The translations under genes and the position numbers were made by a program. From Candidatus Desulfopertinax cowenii (lineage in GTDB: Bacteria; Bacillota; Desulfotomaculia; Desulfotomaculales; Desulforudaceae), in NCBI GenBank assembly GCA_001899445.1, contig MPOA01000003.1, positions 124,001 to 188,000 on the forward strand: a stretch of DNA of 64,000 nucleotides, written 5' to 3'. The notes under the pieces were generated by a model. The model did not search any database and had not been told where the DNA came from. It saw only the letters and a program-made list of their open reading frames with translations. Positions 1-10,327 of this stretch are shown in pieces. Positions within the stretch are counted from its first letter, which is position 1; every line of letters starts with the position of its first letter.

Positions 1-354
1 GGCGCGGTGCTGGGCAACCAGGCCGTCCTGCTGAAAGGGGTCAACAACGACCCCCACGTGATGAAAAAGCTCAACCACGAGCTGCTGCGGGTGCGGGTGC
101 GGCCCTACTACCTCTTCCACGCCAAGGCCGTGCGCGGTACCAGCCATTTCATCACCTCGGTGGACGAGGGACTGGCGATTATGGAAAAACTGCGCGGTTA
201 CACTTCCGGTTTGGCGGTGCCGACCTACATCATCAACGCGCCCGGGGGTTACGGCAAGACGCCGGTACTGCCCCCCTACGTCCTGGAGCACAGCCCGGAC
301 AAACTGATCCTGCGCACCTGGGAAAACCGGATCATTCCTTATCCTAACGGTTGA
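1..354 (+). CDS. kamA: Lysine 2,3-aminomutase, C-terminal end (5' partial)
   Basis: The reading frame is open from base 1 and stops at 352-354, so only the last 117 residues are seen. The sequence has the family's C-terminal signature: NQAVLLKGVND-type strand, a PYYLFHAK segment and a YIINAPGGYGKTP motif. This matches the radical-SAM, PLP-dependent lysine 2,3-aminomutase family, which moves an amino group from C2 to C3 of lysine (or of a related amino acid such as glutamate). The CxxxCxxC cluster site lies upstream of the window. Substrate cannot be fixed from this piece. Confidence 0.88.
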   Translation, partial: GAVLGNQAVLLKGVNNDPHVMKKLNHELLRVRVRPYYLFHAKAVRGTSHFITSVDEGLAIMEKLRGYTSGLAVPTYIINAPGGYGKTPVLPPYVLEHSPDKLILRTWENRIIPYPNG

Positions 355-462
355 TAACCGCTGAACCCCGCCCGGCGCAGGTTTCATGGCGCGCTCCCGC
401 CAATTCATGCCGCTTTCCCGTACTAGGTCCCGGTTGGGACCGCATAGGATTACCAAAAGCGG

Positions 463-807
463 ATGGAGGGCGGGGCGGTGGACGGACTCTGGCCCAAACT
501 GGTCCTGATTTTTTTTACCGCCTGCGGCATGATCCTGGGCGCTTCGATTCTCGGCGCGCTGGGGGCCTCCCTGGTTCGGGAGCCCCCGGTGACCGTCATG
601 CTGCGCATTGCCCAGGAAGTGAAGATCTGGGCGATCGCGGCTGCCATCGGCTCCAGTTTTTACATTTTTGAGGCCTTCGAATCGGGCATCTTCCGGGGCG
701 AGGTGTCCGCGGTAATCAGGCAGCTGTGCTACGTGTTAAGCAGCCTGGCGGGGGCGCAGCTGGCCTACGTACTGATCCTGGCGCTTACCGGCGGTGGCCG
801 CGAGTGA
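463..807 (+). CDS. ytrH: Sporulation membrane protein YtrH
   Basis: A protein of 114 residues with several hydrophobic stretches (about residues 10-32, 54-70 and 85-108), matching the YtrH family. YtrH is a small membrane protein made in the mother cell during sporulation and needed for efficient spore formation in Bacillus subtilis. The stop overlaps the start of the next gene (GTGA at 804-807), and that gene is its usual partner ytrI. This is direct evidence that the organism belongs to the endospore formers. Confidence 0.85.
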   Translation: MEGGAVDGLWPKLVLIFFTACGMILGASILGALGASLVREPPVTVMLRIAQEVKIWAIAAAIGSSFYIFEAFESGIFRGEVSAVIRQLCYVLSSLAGAQLAYVLILALTGGGRE

Positions 808-1295
808 AACGGGCCCTGCGGGTGCTGGGCCTCCTGCTGCTGGGTGCCCTGCTCGGGGCCAGCGCCATGTCGGTGCACACCGGCCGGCAGATCGAGCAGT
901 TGATGTACTCGGTACGCGTGCTGAACGAAGAACTGGCGGCAGCGCGGCAGGAAGCGGACGAACTCCGAGCCAGCCTCTCCTCCGAGCGGCAGCAGGTGAT
1001 AACCGGGATCAAGGTGGATATCGGCTTCGCCGACGACCTAACCGCCCACGAGGAACGGGAAACGCGACTGGCCATCGAAAAGAAGGTCAAGGAGTGGCTG
1101 GAGCCGCTTTACGGAGAGGAACTGAACAAGCTGAACCCCCGGCTGGTGCCCCGGATCATCGACGGCCGGGACGTCAAGGTGGAACACAAGCGGTTCCGGC
1201 TCACCACCCGGATCGTGTTCATCGGGGAGGAGGTCCTCGTCTTCGTGGAGGCCGCCATCCCGCCGCCCGGGGAACGCGAACAAACCCGCCCATAA
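804..1295 (+). CDS. ytrI: Sporulation protein YtrI-like, membrane-anchored
   Basis: Starts at GTG 804, overlapping the ytrH stop by translational coupling; an ORF extending upstream to 726 would overlap ytrH deeply and is not favoured. The 163-residue product has an N-terminal membrane anchor (about residues 6-25), a short coiled coil rich in Glu, Ala and Arg (about 30-68), and a soluble C-terminal domain. Position next to ytrH and this layout identify it as the YtrI-type partner. Exact biochemical role is unknown in the family. Confidence 0.75.
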   Translation: MKRALRVLGLLLLGALLGASAMSVHTGRQIEQLMYSVRVLNEELAAARQEADELRASLSSERQQVITGIKVDIGFADDLTAHEERETRLAIEKKVKEWLEPLYGEELNKLNPRLVPRIIDGRDVKVEHKRFRLTTRIVFIGEEVLVFVEAAIPPPGEREQTRP

Positions 1296-1320
1296 AACCC
1301 TCCCATTCCGGTTAACCTAA

Positions 1321-1390
1321 AAAAGGGGACAGGCTACTTTTTTAGCACTCTAAAAGGTAGTCTGCCAAAAAACATGCCTGTCCCCTTTTC
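1321..1390. repeat. Imperfect inverted repeat with GGGGACAGGC / GCCTGTCCCC arms
   Basis: The arm AAAAGGGGACAGGC starts at 1321 and its reverse complement GCCTGTCCCCTTTT ends near 1390; a variant of the inner TAGTCTGC motif recurs at about 1358-1420. The arms can fold into a long hairpin between ytrI and the HTH gene. Repeats of this look are common in Firmicute genomes and resemble REP-type elements mobilised by IS200/RAYT transposases, but no transposase is adjacent. I saw only this copy in the window. Confidence 0.6.
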
Positions 1391-1451
1391 TGGCAGTCTA
1401 AGGGGGAGTCTGCTAAAAAGTAGTCTCTTTATTTGGGGGGAGCTGAGAAGG

Positions 1452-3240
<1,789 letters not shown>

Positions 3241-3278
3241 TGAGCCGGACCGAACCGGCACCGTTGGCAAACAGTTTA

Positions 3279-3316
3279 CAAAAACCCCCCGCCTTGGCGC
3301 GCGGGGTTTTGGTTTT
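3279..3316 (+). terminator. Rho-independent terminator after guaB
   Basis: AAAACCCCCCGC pairs with GCGCGGGGTTTT around a TTGG loop, followed by a T-rich stretch. Confidence 0.8.
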
Positions 3317-3431
3317 GTAGAACGGTGTAAGAAAAAATTTTGAAGAAATTACCTTCTCCCGCAAGGGTTTGGGACCCCGAACGCGGAAGTAATTGTAAGG
3401 ACCTGGCAGTCATAGCAAAAGGAGGGAGAAG

Positions 3432-4853
3432 GTGAGTATCGAGGCGAACGGCACGCTCCATTCCCTGACGGACGTGCTGAAGCGGACCCTGTACTTCTTT
3501 GAGGCCATGTCGGCCAAGGAACTGGCGCCTTACGTCCGGCGCAAGATGTTGCAGGATTATTCCCTGACCCAGGTGGAAGAGAAGGTGTTTCTCTGCCTGC
3601 GGCAGCACAGCTGCTTCACCCAGGGCGAGGACAAGCTGTGGCGGTTGAATCTCCAGGGCCACCCGGAAAACGACCGGTTTTACCACCTGCTGCTCAAGCG
3701 CCAGGAACCCTCGAACCTGTGGGAGGTAGCCAGCACGGGCGGGAACAAAAGCGGGAATAAGAAAAAGAAGCTGAAGCGGATGATCGTCGAGGAGGCCAAC
3801 CTGATCCAGGACGGGCGGTTCATCCAGCTCAGCGACGGCACCTGGGGCCTGACCGAATGGGACACTGACACCGGCAACTACCCCCTGAAACACCTGATCA
3901 TCAAGGCCTTCCGCCTGCATCCCGGAGGGCTGTCCCTGCCCCAGGTCGTGAGCGTGGTGAACAAGTGGCGGCTGACCACCGAAACCGCGGTGGAAGCGAT
4001 CCTCCGGAAGTTCCCCTACTTCGAACTCCAGGGCAACAGCCTGTGGAGTTACAACCAGGCCGCCCACCGGGTTTACGACGACGTGATGAAGAAATACCTG
4101 GGCCTCCTGCGGGACCAGAAAAAGCGCTGGCAGTGGGAACGGGAACAGTGGCAGCGGAAGTACCAGCAGGTCCAGACCCAGCTGCAGGAACTGTCTGCGG
4201 CGCAGAAAGAGGCCGCGGCCGCCGTGGCGGCCCACGCCATCGTGCGGGACCAGCGCGACCACCTGGCCACCCAGTTGTCCGAAAAAGACCTGCTGCTGTC
4301 CCTGCGGAAAAAGGAAATCCTGTATTACCAGGAACAGGTGCGGAAGCTGGAATCCAAGGCCAACAGCATTCTCTACCAGTGCCGCCTGTGGGTGCAGCGC
4401 GCCCGGTCGGGCCAGGAGGAGCTGGCGCGCCTGCGAGAGACGCTGGAGGCGACCCGGAACAACCTGGAGGGGATGTTCACCAAGCTCCAGCAGTACCGGG
4501 AAACCAACCGGGAGCAAAAAGCCCGCCTCGCCCAGTTGAAGGAGGAACACAGCACCCGGGTGGCCGAACTGCAGGGCGAGATCATCGAACTCAAGGTGCG
4601 GCTGGACAAGGAGAAATTCGCGGCCAACCGCCGGGAAAAGGCGCTGCACGAGGAAATCGAACGGCTGCAGGGCGACCTGAAGGACGCCCTGGAAGCCGGG
4701 GAAGACCTGCAGCGTTCGGTGCGGTTCCTGCAGGACGAAGTGGCCCGGACCCGGGGTGAATACCGCCGGCTCCAGCGGGTTACGCACCATCCCCTGGTGC
4801 GCCTGGCCGCCCGGATTCTGGCGCTGGTGGAGCGGCTGCGTCCCAGTATTTAG
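3432..4853 (+). CDS. Winged-helix plus long coiled-coil protein of unknown function
   Basis: Starts at GTG 3432 with AGGAGGGAG just upstream. The 473-residue product has two parts. Residues about 10-205 contain two regions resembling HARE-HTH/RpoE-like winged helices, with segments such as LPQVVSVVNKWRLTTETAVEAI. Residues about 215-455 form a nearly unbroken coiled coil rich in Gln, Glu, Arg and Leu. No membrane segment or catalytic motif is visible. It converges on the radical SAM gene, overlapping it by 4 bases. The layout suggests a DNA- or chromosome-associated structural or regulatory protein, but this is inference only. Confidence 0.7.
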   Translation: MSIEANGTLHSLTDVLKRTLYFFEAMSAKELAPYVRRKMLQDYSLTQVEEKVFLCLRQHSCFTQGEDKLWRLNLQGHPENDRFYHLLLKRQEPSNLWEVASTGGNKSGNKKKKLKRMIVEEANLIQDGRFIQLSDGTWGLTEWDTDTGNYPLKHLIIKAFRLHPGGLSLPQVVSVVNKWRLTTETAVEAILRKFPYFELQGNSLWSYNQAAHRVYDDVMKKYLGLLRDQKKRWQWEREQWQRKYQQVQTQLQELSAAQKEAAAAVAAHAIVRDQRDHLATQLSEKDLLLSLRKKEILYYQEQVRKLESKANSILYQCRLWVQRARSGQEELARLRETLEATRNNLEGMFTKLQQYRETNREQKARLAQLKEEHSTRVAELQGEIIELKVRLDKEKFAANRREKALHEEIERLQGDLKDALEAGEDLQRSVRFLQDEVARTRGEYRRLQRVTHHPLVRLAARILALVERLRPSI

Positions 4854-5758
4854 GTGTACACCCTTAAACCCCGGTCGCGGGCCAGCTGGATCGCCGCGCG
4901 CAGTTCCTCCTTGGTGGACCGCCGGTCCAGCGGCGGGAAACGCCGCGCCCGGTAGGCCGGGTAATACTGGCCCATGATGTTAAGGAAACAGTTCGGAGAA
5001 ATCTCCGCGGCCAGGAAATCGACCAGCGCGGCGGTGCCGGCCAGTCCTCCGGGCAGTACCAGGTGGCGCACCAAGAGGCCCCGGGTGGCGATGCCCCGGC
5101 GGTCGGTCACGAGATCCCCCACCTGCCGCTGCATCTCCCGGAGGGCGGCCCGGACCACCGCGGGGTAGTCCTCGACCCCCGACAACCGCCGGGCGACCTC
5201 GGGGTCCATATACTTCACGTCCGGCATGTAGATGTCCACGATCCCGTCCAGGAGCTTGAGCGTCTCCTGGGAATCGTACCCCCCGGTGTTGTACACCAGC
5301 GGCACCCCGAGCCCCCGGCGGGCGGCCAGGTACAGCGCCGCCAGGATTTGGGGCACGTAGTGGGTGGGGCTGACAAAGTTGATGTTGTGGCAGCCGCGTT
5401 TTTGCAGGGCCAGCATAATGTCGGCCAGTTCCCGCCCGGTCACCACGTCGCCGCCGCCCTCCCAGCTGATGTCGTAGTTTTGGCAGAACACGCACTTTAG
5501 GTTGCAGTAGGTCAGGAAGATGGTTCCCGAACCGTGTTCCCCCACCAGGGGCGCCTCCTCGCCGAAATGCGGGCCATACCCGGAAATCAGGACCCGCCGC
5601 CCCGCCCGGCAGACGCCGGTTTCGTCCAGCAGCCGGTTGACCGCGCACCTCCGGCCGCACAGCTCGCAACGCTTCAGCTGCCGGTAGGCCTCCCCCGCGC
5701 GCCGGCGCAACGCTTCCAGCCCCAGTTTGCGGTAAGCCGGAACAAAGCCCTCCGCCAC
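4850..5758 (-). CDS. Radical SAM protein of the PflA-like (COG1313) type
   Basis: A 302-residue protein on the minus strand. An N-terminal region has CELCGRRC and a later Cys, typical of this family, and the radical SAM cluster motif is CNLKCVFCQNYDISW (CxxxCxxC). Family members are annotated as pyruvate formate-lyase activating enzyme homologs, but a glycyl-radical partner is not adjacent here, so the substrate is unknown. The YNTGGYDS and DVKYMDPE segments are family hallmarks. Its 3' end overlaps the convergent coiled-coil gene. Confidence 0.85.
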   Translation of the reverse strand: MAEGFVPAYRKLGLEALRRRAGEAYRQLKRCELCGRRCAVNRLLDETGVCRAGRRVLISGYGPHFGEEAPLVGEHGSGTIFLTYCNLKCVFCQNYDISWEGGGDVVTGRELADIMLALQKRGCHNINFVSPTHYVPQILAALYLAARRGLGVPLVYNTGGYDSQETLKLLDGIVDIYMPDVKYMDPEVARRLSGVEDYPAVVRAALREMQRQVGDLVTDRRGIATRGLLVRHLVLPGGLAGTAALVDFLAAEISPNCFLNIMGQYYPAYRARRFPPLDRRSTKEELRAAIQLARDRGLRVYT

Positions 5759-5796
5759 CGTATCACGCTCCCGACCCTCGGGCTATTGTTCTTTTT

Positions 5797-5824
5797 ATTA
5801 TACTGTTAAGCCCGGGGGAACAAA
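5797..5824 (-). promoter_or_regulatory. Promoter for the radical SAM gene
   Basis: Reading the minus strand, TTTGTT (5819-5824) and a perfect TATAAT (5797-5802) are 16 bp apart, about 40 bases before the start codon. Confidence 0.55.
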
Positions 5825-5903
5825 CGGGAGCCGATCGAAATGGGAAGAGGAAAATCAGAAATTCCGGAGAATTTTTATATAGGCGAAAGAGAGGAGCTTT
5901 AAA

Positions 5904-7199
5904 GTGCGGGGCAGAATCATCAAAGTCGGCCTGCTGGGCCTCGGCACGGTGGGCGGAGGCGTTTACCGGGTGTTGCAGAGTAACCGGGAGCTGATTGCGG
6001 GCCGAGTCGGCGCCCGGATCGAGATTTCGCGGGTCCTGGTGCGGGACGTGCGCAAGGACCGGGGAGTGCCCTTGCCGCCGGGGATCCTGACCACCGATCC
6101 GGAGGAGATTCTGAACAGTCCGGAAATCGAGATCGTGGTCGAGGTCATGGGCGGCACCGGCGCGGCCCTCGACCACGTCCGCACGGCCCTGGCCCGGGGC
6201 AAGAGCGTGGTCACCGCCAACAAGGACATGCTGGCCGTGCACGGGAAAGAACTGTTCCAACTGGCCCAGGAAAAGGGCAGTGACCTGCTGTTCGAGGCCA
6301 GCGTGGCCGGAGGCATTCCCATCATCCGGGTGTTGAAACAATGCCTGGCCGCGAACCGGATCCAGCAGGTCATGGGCATCTTGAACGGCACCACCAACTA
6401 CATGCTGACCCGGATGACCAACGCGGGCCGCGATTTCCAGGACGTGCTCCGGGAAGCGCAGGCGCTCGGCTATGCCGAGGCCGACCCCACCAACGACGTG
6501 GAAGGGTACGACGCGGCCCGCAAGACAGCCATCCTGGCCTCCATCGCCTTTAATACCCGCATCTCTTTCCAGGACGTGTACGTGGAAGGGATTTCTAGAA
6601 TCACCACTGAAGATATCACCTACGCTACCGAGTTGGGGTACGTAATCAAGCTCTTGGGCATCGCCAAGGACACCCCGGAAGGCATCGAGGTCCGGACCCA
6701 TCCGGCGCTGTTGCCGCAGAGCCATCCCCTGGCCGCGGTCAGCGACTCCTTCAACGCCGTGTTCGTCCGGGGTGATGCGGTCGGGGACACCATGTTCTAC
6801 GGCCGGGGGGCCGGGGACCTGCCGACGGCCAGCGCGGTGGTGGCGGACATCATGGACGCCGCCCGGAACATCGTGCACCGGGCCCCGGGGATCATCAGCT
6901 GCACCTGTTTCGAGGAGCGGCCCCTCAAGCCCATGGGGCAGGTGCGGAGCAGGAACTACCTGCGCCTGCGGGTGATCGACCAGCCCGGGGTGCTGGCCCA
7001 GATCGCCAAGGTCTTCGGCGACCACCAGGTGAGCCTGGCGGCCGTGACCCAGAGGGACACCCGGGGCGACCGGGCGGAACTGGTGCTGATCACCCACGAG
7101 GTCGCCGAGCAGAACCTGCGGGACGCCCTGGCCGAACTCGGGGAACTGGAAGTGGTGGAGGAAATCTGCAACGTGCTGCGCGTGGAGGACGACGGTTGA
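5904..7199 (+). CDS. hom: Homoserine dehydrogenase with ACT domain
   Basis: A 431-residue enzyme of the long, ACT-containing class. It reduces aspartate semialdehyde to homoserine, the branch point for threonine and methionine. Seen in order: the Rossmann motif GLLGLGTVGGGVY near the N-terminus, the VTANKDMLA segment, the substrate domain with GILNGTTNYMLT, EADPTNDVEGYDAARK and GRGAGDLPTASAV, and a C-terminal ACT domain (about residues 350-430) that usually gives feedback control by threonine. GTG 5904 follows GAGGAGC. It is 39 bases upstream of lysC, so the two are probably co-transcribed. No riboswitch is visible in the leader. Confidence 0.95.
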   Translation: MRGRIIKVGLLGLGTVGGGVYRVLQSNRELIAGRVGARIEISRVLVRDVRKDRGVPLPPGILTTDPEEILNSPEIEIVVEVMGGTGAALDHVRTALARGKSVVTANKDMLAVHGKELFQLAQEKGSDLLFEASVAGGIPIIRVLKQCLAANRIQQVMGILNGTTNYMLTRMTNAGRDFQDVLREAQALGYAEADPTNDVEGYDAARKTAILASIAFNTRISFQDVYVEGISRITTEDITYATELGYVIKLLGIAKDTPEGIEVRTHPALLPQSHPLAAVSDSFNAVFVRGDAVGDTMFYGRGAGDLPTASAVVADIMDAARNIVHRAPGIISCTCFEERPLKPMGQVRSRNYLRLRVIDQPGVLAQIAKVFGDHQVSLAAVTQRDTRGDRAELVLITHEVAEQNLRDALAELGELEVVEEICNVLRVEDDG

Positions 7200-7238
7200 T
7201 GAAGCCAATTTAATTGCTTGCCAAGACGGAGGTAGAGC

Positions 7239-8456
7239 ATGCTGATTGTCCAAAAGTTTGGCGGCAGTTCGGTGGCCAACCCCCAGCGGATCGCCCGGGT
7301 CGCCGAACGGGTGAAAAACACGGTGGCCGACGGTCACCGGGTGGTGGTGGTAGTCTCGGCCATGGGAGACACCACCGATGATTTGCTGGCGCTGGCCGGC
7401 CGGGTGAGCCCGAACCCCTCCCCCCGGGAGCTGGACATGCTGCTGGCCACCGGGGAGCAGGTATCCAGCGCCCTGTTGTGCATGGCGCTCGAAGCACGGG
7501 GCTGCGCCGCCGTTTCCCTGACCGGAGGGCAAGCCGGGATTCGTACCGATGGGATCCATTCCAAGGGGAAGATTACAGAAATAGACCCGACCCGGGTGCG
7601 CGCCGAACTGGAGCGGGGACGGGTCGTGGTGGTGGCCGGTTTCCAGGGGGTGTCCCCCGCCGGAGAGATCACCACCCTGGGACGGGGCGGCTCGGACACC
7701 ACGGCGGTCGCGCTGGCCGCCGCCCTGAAGGCCGGGAACTGCGAAATCTATACCGACGTGGACGGGGTGTACACCGCCGATCCGCGCCTGGTGCCCGAGG
7801 CGCGCAAGCTGGACACCATCTCCTACGACGAGATGCTGGAACTGGCGAGCCTGGGCGCGGTGGTGCTGCACCCGCGGGCCGTGGAGCTGGCCAAGCTGTA
7901 CGCCGTACCGCTGGTGGTCCGGTCGAGCTTCCATAACGGCCCCGGGACGTTGATCAAGGAGGGCGGAGAAATGGAACAAGCGGCAGCGGTCAGCGGGGTG
8001 GCGCACGACGCCAACGTGGCCAAGATCGGGCTTTTTGACGTGGAGGACCAGCCGGGCGTTGCCGCCCGCATTTTCCAGGAGCTGGCCCGGGAGAGCATCA
8101 ACGTGGACATGATCATCCAGGGCGCCATGCGGGGCGGCCGCAACGACATCGCCTTCACCGTGAGCCGGGACGATCTGCCCCGGGCGCTTGAAGCCGTGCG
8201 CCGGATCCAGGACCAGGTGGGGGCCAAGGGCATCACCTACGACGAGGGACTGGCCAAGATCTCCATCGTCGGGGCCGGGATGGTCAGCTATCCCGGCGTG
8301 GCGGCGGCCATGTTCGAAGCGCTGGCCGAGGCGGGGATCAACATCGCCATGATCAGCACCTCCGAAATCAAGGTGTCCTGCGCAATCCGGCGGGAGGAGG
8401 CCGAGCGGGCGGTGCGGGTCCTATACCGGAAATTCGAACTAGGCGGGGACGCCTGA
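7239..8456 (+). CDS. lysC: Aspartate kinase
   Basis: A 405-residue monofunctional aspartokinase, catalysing the first step of the aspartate amino acid pathway (phosphorylation of aspartate). The N-terminal [10 protein letters not shown] motif, the kinase motif [16 protein letters not shown] and the DGVYTADPR segment are intact, followed by two ACT domains (about residues 265-400) that normally bind lysine or threonine. ATG 7239 follows GGAGGTAGAGC. An in-frame internal ATG at 7970 could start a separate regulatory beta subunit, as in Bacillus LysC, but the sequence does not prove this. Confidence 0.95.
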   Translation: MLIVQKFGGSSVANPQRIARVAERVKNTVADGHRVVVVVSAMGDTTDDLLALAGRVSPNPSPRELDMLLATGEQVSSALLCMALEARGCAAVSLTGGQAGIRTDGIHSKGKITEIDPTRVRAELERGRVVVVAGFQGVSPAGEITTLGRGGSDTTAVALAAALKAGNCEIYTDVDGVYTADPRLVPEARKLDTISYDEMLELASLGAVVLHPRAVELAKLYAVPLVVRSSFHNGPGTLIKEGGEMEQAAAVSGVAHDANVAKIGLFDVEDQPGVAARIFQELARESINVDMIIQGAMRGGRNDIAFTVSRDDLPRALEAVRRIQDQVGAKGITYDEGLAKISIVGAGMVSYPGVAAAMFEALAEAGINIAMISTSEIKVSCAIRREEAERAVRVLYRKFELGGDA

Positions 8457-8758
8457 CGGCGACCGCGCCGGTCACGTTCCCCCGGTAACTTGTTACCGGG
8501 ACCAAGGTCACCGCAAAAGAACCAATCTCACGGGTTATTATCGCGCAAAAATGATAAATACGGGGCAGGTTTGTCCCCCGGGGCCGCTGCTTTCACGGTG
8601 GGAGGCGTGGACCGGCTTCGGGTAAACAGAATGTTGACGATCTGGCCTATATCTGGTATATTAGTTATCTGAAAGTTACCTAAAGAGGAAGGGAGTTTTG
8701 GGGCTATTTAGTTCCCTGAGTCACAAACTTAAAAACTTTTTAGGAGGGGAAAATCCTT
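8457..8758. other. lysC-sat intergenic region with a perfect palindrome
   Basis: About 300 bases. CCCGGTAAC at 8481-8489 pairs with GTTACCGGG at 8492-8500. There is no T-run, so this may be an operator or an imperfect terminator of hom-lysC. The second half carries the sat promoter and ribosome binding site. The short frame at 8490-8672 has no start site or family resemblance and is not called. Confidence 0.5.
8635..8663 (+). promoter_or_regulatory. Sigma-A type promoter of sat
   Basis: TTGACG (8635-8640), 17 bp spacer, TATATT (8658-8663), about 95 bases before the sat start. Confidence 0.7.
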
Positions 8759-10027
8759 ATGGCGCTTCCAAATCCACACGGTCCCGAAAAAAAACTGATA
8801 CCCCTGTTCCTGGAGGGCCAGGCAAGGGAAGAAGAAATCGCCCGCGCGGCAAGTCTCCCCAAGGTTTACATGACTTCCAAGGAAACATCCGACATTCTGA
8901 TGCTCGGCATGGGGGCCTTCACGCCGCTGAAGGGCTTCATGAACAAGGCCGAGTGGCAGGGCTGTGTATTCGACCTGAAGCTCCCTGACGGTACCATGTG
9001 GCCGATGCCGGTTACCGTTTCCATCAGCGCGAGCGAACTGCAGGCCGCCGGAATCAAGGAGGGCACCGAGGTTGCCCTGCACGACCGCGAGTCCGGGGAA
9101 TTGTACGCGACCATGCTGGTCGAGGAAATCTACCAGATCGACAAGGAAGCCGAGTGCCGCGAAGTTTATAAGACCCTCGACGCCGAAGGACACCCGGGCG
9201 TGGCCAAGACCATGGCGCAGGGCGAGTACAACCTGGGCGGCCCGGTCAAGGCCCTGAACGAAGGCAAGTACAAGGAGAAATATCCGAAGTACTACATGTA
9301 TCCGGCCCAGTCGCGGGCGCTGTTCGAGGAAAAGGGCTGGTCTAACGTCGTCGCCTTCCAGACCCGCAACCCCATGCACCGGTCCCACGAGTACCTGGTG
9401 AAGTTCGCCCTGGAAAGCGGCTTTGTGGACGGCGCGTTCATCCACGCCATCGTCGGCGCCCTCAAGAAGGGCGACATCCCCGGCGAAACCCGCGTCAAGT
9501 GCTACGAGGCACTGATCGAGCACTACTTCCCGCCGGAAGTCATCGCGCTGGGCGTTTACCCGATGGAGATGCGCTACGGCGGCCCGCGGGAGGCCCTGCT
9601 GCACGCCGTCTTCCGTCAGAACTTCGGCTGCCGGTACCTGATCATCGGCCGCGACCACGCCGGCGTCGGCGACTACTACGGCCCGTTCGACGCCCAGAAA
9701 ATCTTCGACGAACTGTGGCCGGGCGCCCTGGAACTCGGCCCCATGAAGATCAACTGGACTTTCTACTGCTACAAGTGCGAGAGCATGGCCTCTCTGATGA
9801 CCTGCCCGCACGGCAAGGAAGACCGGGTCGTCGTGTCCGGCACCCAGTTCCGCCGGGCAATGCAGGAAGGCCAGGAGCTGCCGAAGGAATTCGGCCGTCC
9901 GGAGATCTTGGAGATCCTCAAGGAATACTACAAAACCGCCGAAAAGGTCGAGATCAAGAAGGGCGCGTACGAGGACATCACCCCCGAGATGCTGGCCAAG
10001 ATCAAGCAGGGCAATAACAATAAGTAA
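8759..10027 (+). CDS. sat: Sulfate adenylyltransferase (ATP sulfurylase)
   Basis: A 422-residue homo-oligomeric ATP sulfurylase that activates sulfate to adenosine phosphosulfate, the entry step of dissimilatory sulfate reduction. The nucleotide-binding motif QTRNPMHRSHE is at residues 201-211 and the GRDHAGVGDYYGP motif follows; a Cys-rich CYKCESMASLMTCPHG segment near residue 340 is typical of the prokaryotic metal-binding form. AGGAGGGG lies 9 bases upstream of ATG 8759. The gene stands alone: aprAB, qmoABC and dsrAB are not in the window. Own promoter and a strong terminator suggest high, independent expression. Confidence 0.95.
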   Translation: MALPNPHGPEKKLIPLFLEGQAREEEIARAASLPKVYMTSKETSDILMLGMGAFTPLKGFMNKAEWQGCVFDLKLPDGTMWPMPVTVSISASELQAAGIKEGTEVALHDRESGELYATMLVEEIYQIDKEAECREVYKTLDAEGHPGVAKTMAQGEYNLGGPVKALNEGKYKEKYPKYYMYPAQSRALFEEKGWSNVVAFQTRNPMHRSHEYLVKFALESGFVDGAFIHAIVGALKKGDIPGETRVKCYEALIEHYFPPEVIALGVYPMEMRYGGPREALLHAVFRQNFGCRYLIIGRDHAGVGDYYGPFDAQKIFDELWPGALELGPMKINWTFYCYKCESMASLMTCPHGKEDRVVVSGTQFRRAMQEGQELPKEFGRPEILEILKEYYKTAEKVEIKKGAYEDITPEMLAKIKQGNNNK

Positions 10028-10061
10028 AGTAAGTGCTTTGGGATCCGAACGATAGCTGATC

Positions 10062-10098
10062 GACTCACCTCCAGGGGGCCCTGGAGGTGAGTCTTTTT
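10062..10098 (+). terminator. Strong Rho-independent terminator after sat
   Basis: A 13-bp perfect stem (GACTCACCTCCAG / CTGGAGGTGAGTC) with a 6-base loop, followed by TTTTT. Confidence 0.9.
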
Positions 10099-10105
10099 GC
10101 TAAAC

Positions 10106-10134
10106 TTGACGGCTCCACGGCAATGGTTTAGAAT
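10106..10134 (+). promoter_or_regulatory. Promoter of tRNA-Pro
   Basis: TTGACG (10106-10111), 17 bp, TAGAAT (10129-10134), 26 bases before the tRNA. Confidence 0.7.
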
Positions 10135-10160
10135 AAAAAATGTTACATTCTCCAACATGG

Positions 10161-10238
10161 CGGGGCGTAGCTCAGCTTGGCTAGAGCGCTACCTTGGGGT
10201 GGTAGAGGTCGCAGGTTCAAATCCTGTCGCTCCGACCA
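10161..10238 (+). tRNA. tRNA-Pro (anticodon GGG)
   Basis: A full cloverleaf: acceptor arms CGGGGCG / CGCTCCG, discriminator A and an encoded CCA end. The anticodon stem CTACC/GGTAG encloses the loop TTGGGGT, giving anticodon GGG, which reads proline codons CCC and CCU. The T-arm has GGTTCAAATCC. It has its own promoter and terminator. Confidence 0.93.
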
Positions 10239-10247
10239 GTAAAAAAT

Positions 10248-10281
10248 CGCGAAGCCAGAAACGACATGGCTTCGCGTTTTT
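10248..10281 (+). terminator. Terminator after tRNA-Pro
   Basis: CGCGAAGCCA pairs with TGGCTTCGCG, followed directly by TTTTT. Confidence 0.85.
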
Positions 10282-10327
10282 ATCTTCCGCTCAAGGCCGG
10301 GGGCAAATAGCGGTCGGAGGCCGGGGG

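Noticed and set aside
5759-5903. Possible T-box or amino acid riboswitch before hom
   Set aside because: The leader is only about 100 bases after the divergent promoter and shows no T-box motif, specifier stem or terminator.
7200-7238. Lysine riboswitch before lysC
   Set aside because: The gap is 39 bases, far too short for the aptamer.
3276-8006. Long minus-strand open frames (504 aa at 3276-4790; 747 aa at 5763-8006)
   Set aside because: They lie antisense to well-identified genes (coiled-coil protein, hom, lysC), have Pro/Gly/His-rich composition without family motifs, and result from GC-rich codon use.
8490-8672. 60-aa frame between lysC and sat
   Set aside because: It runs through the palindrome and the sat promoter and has no ribosome binding site.
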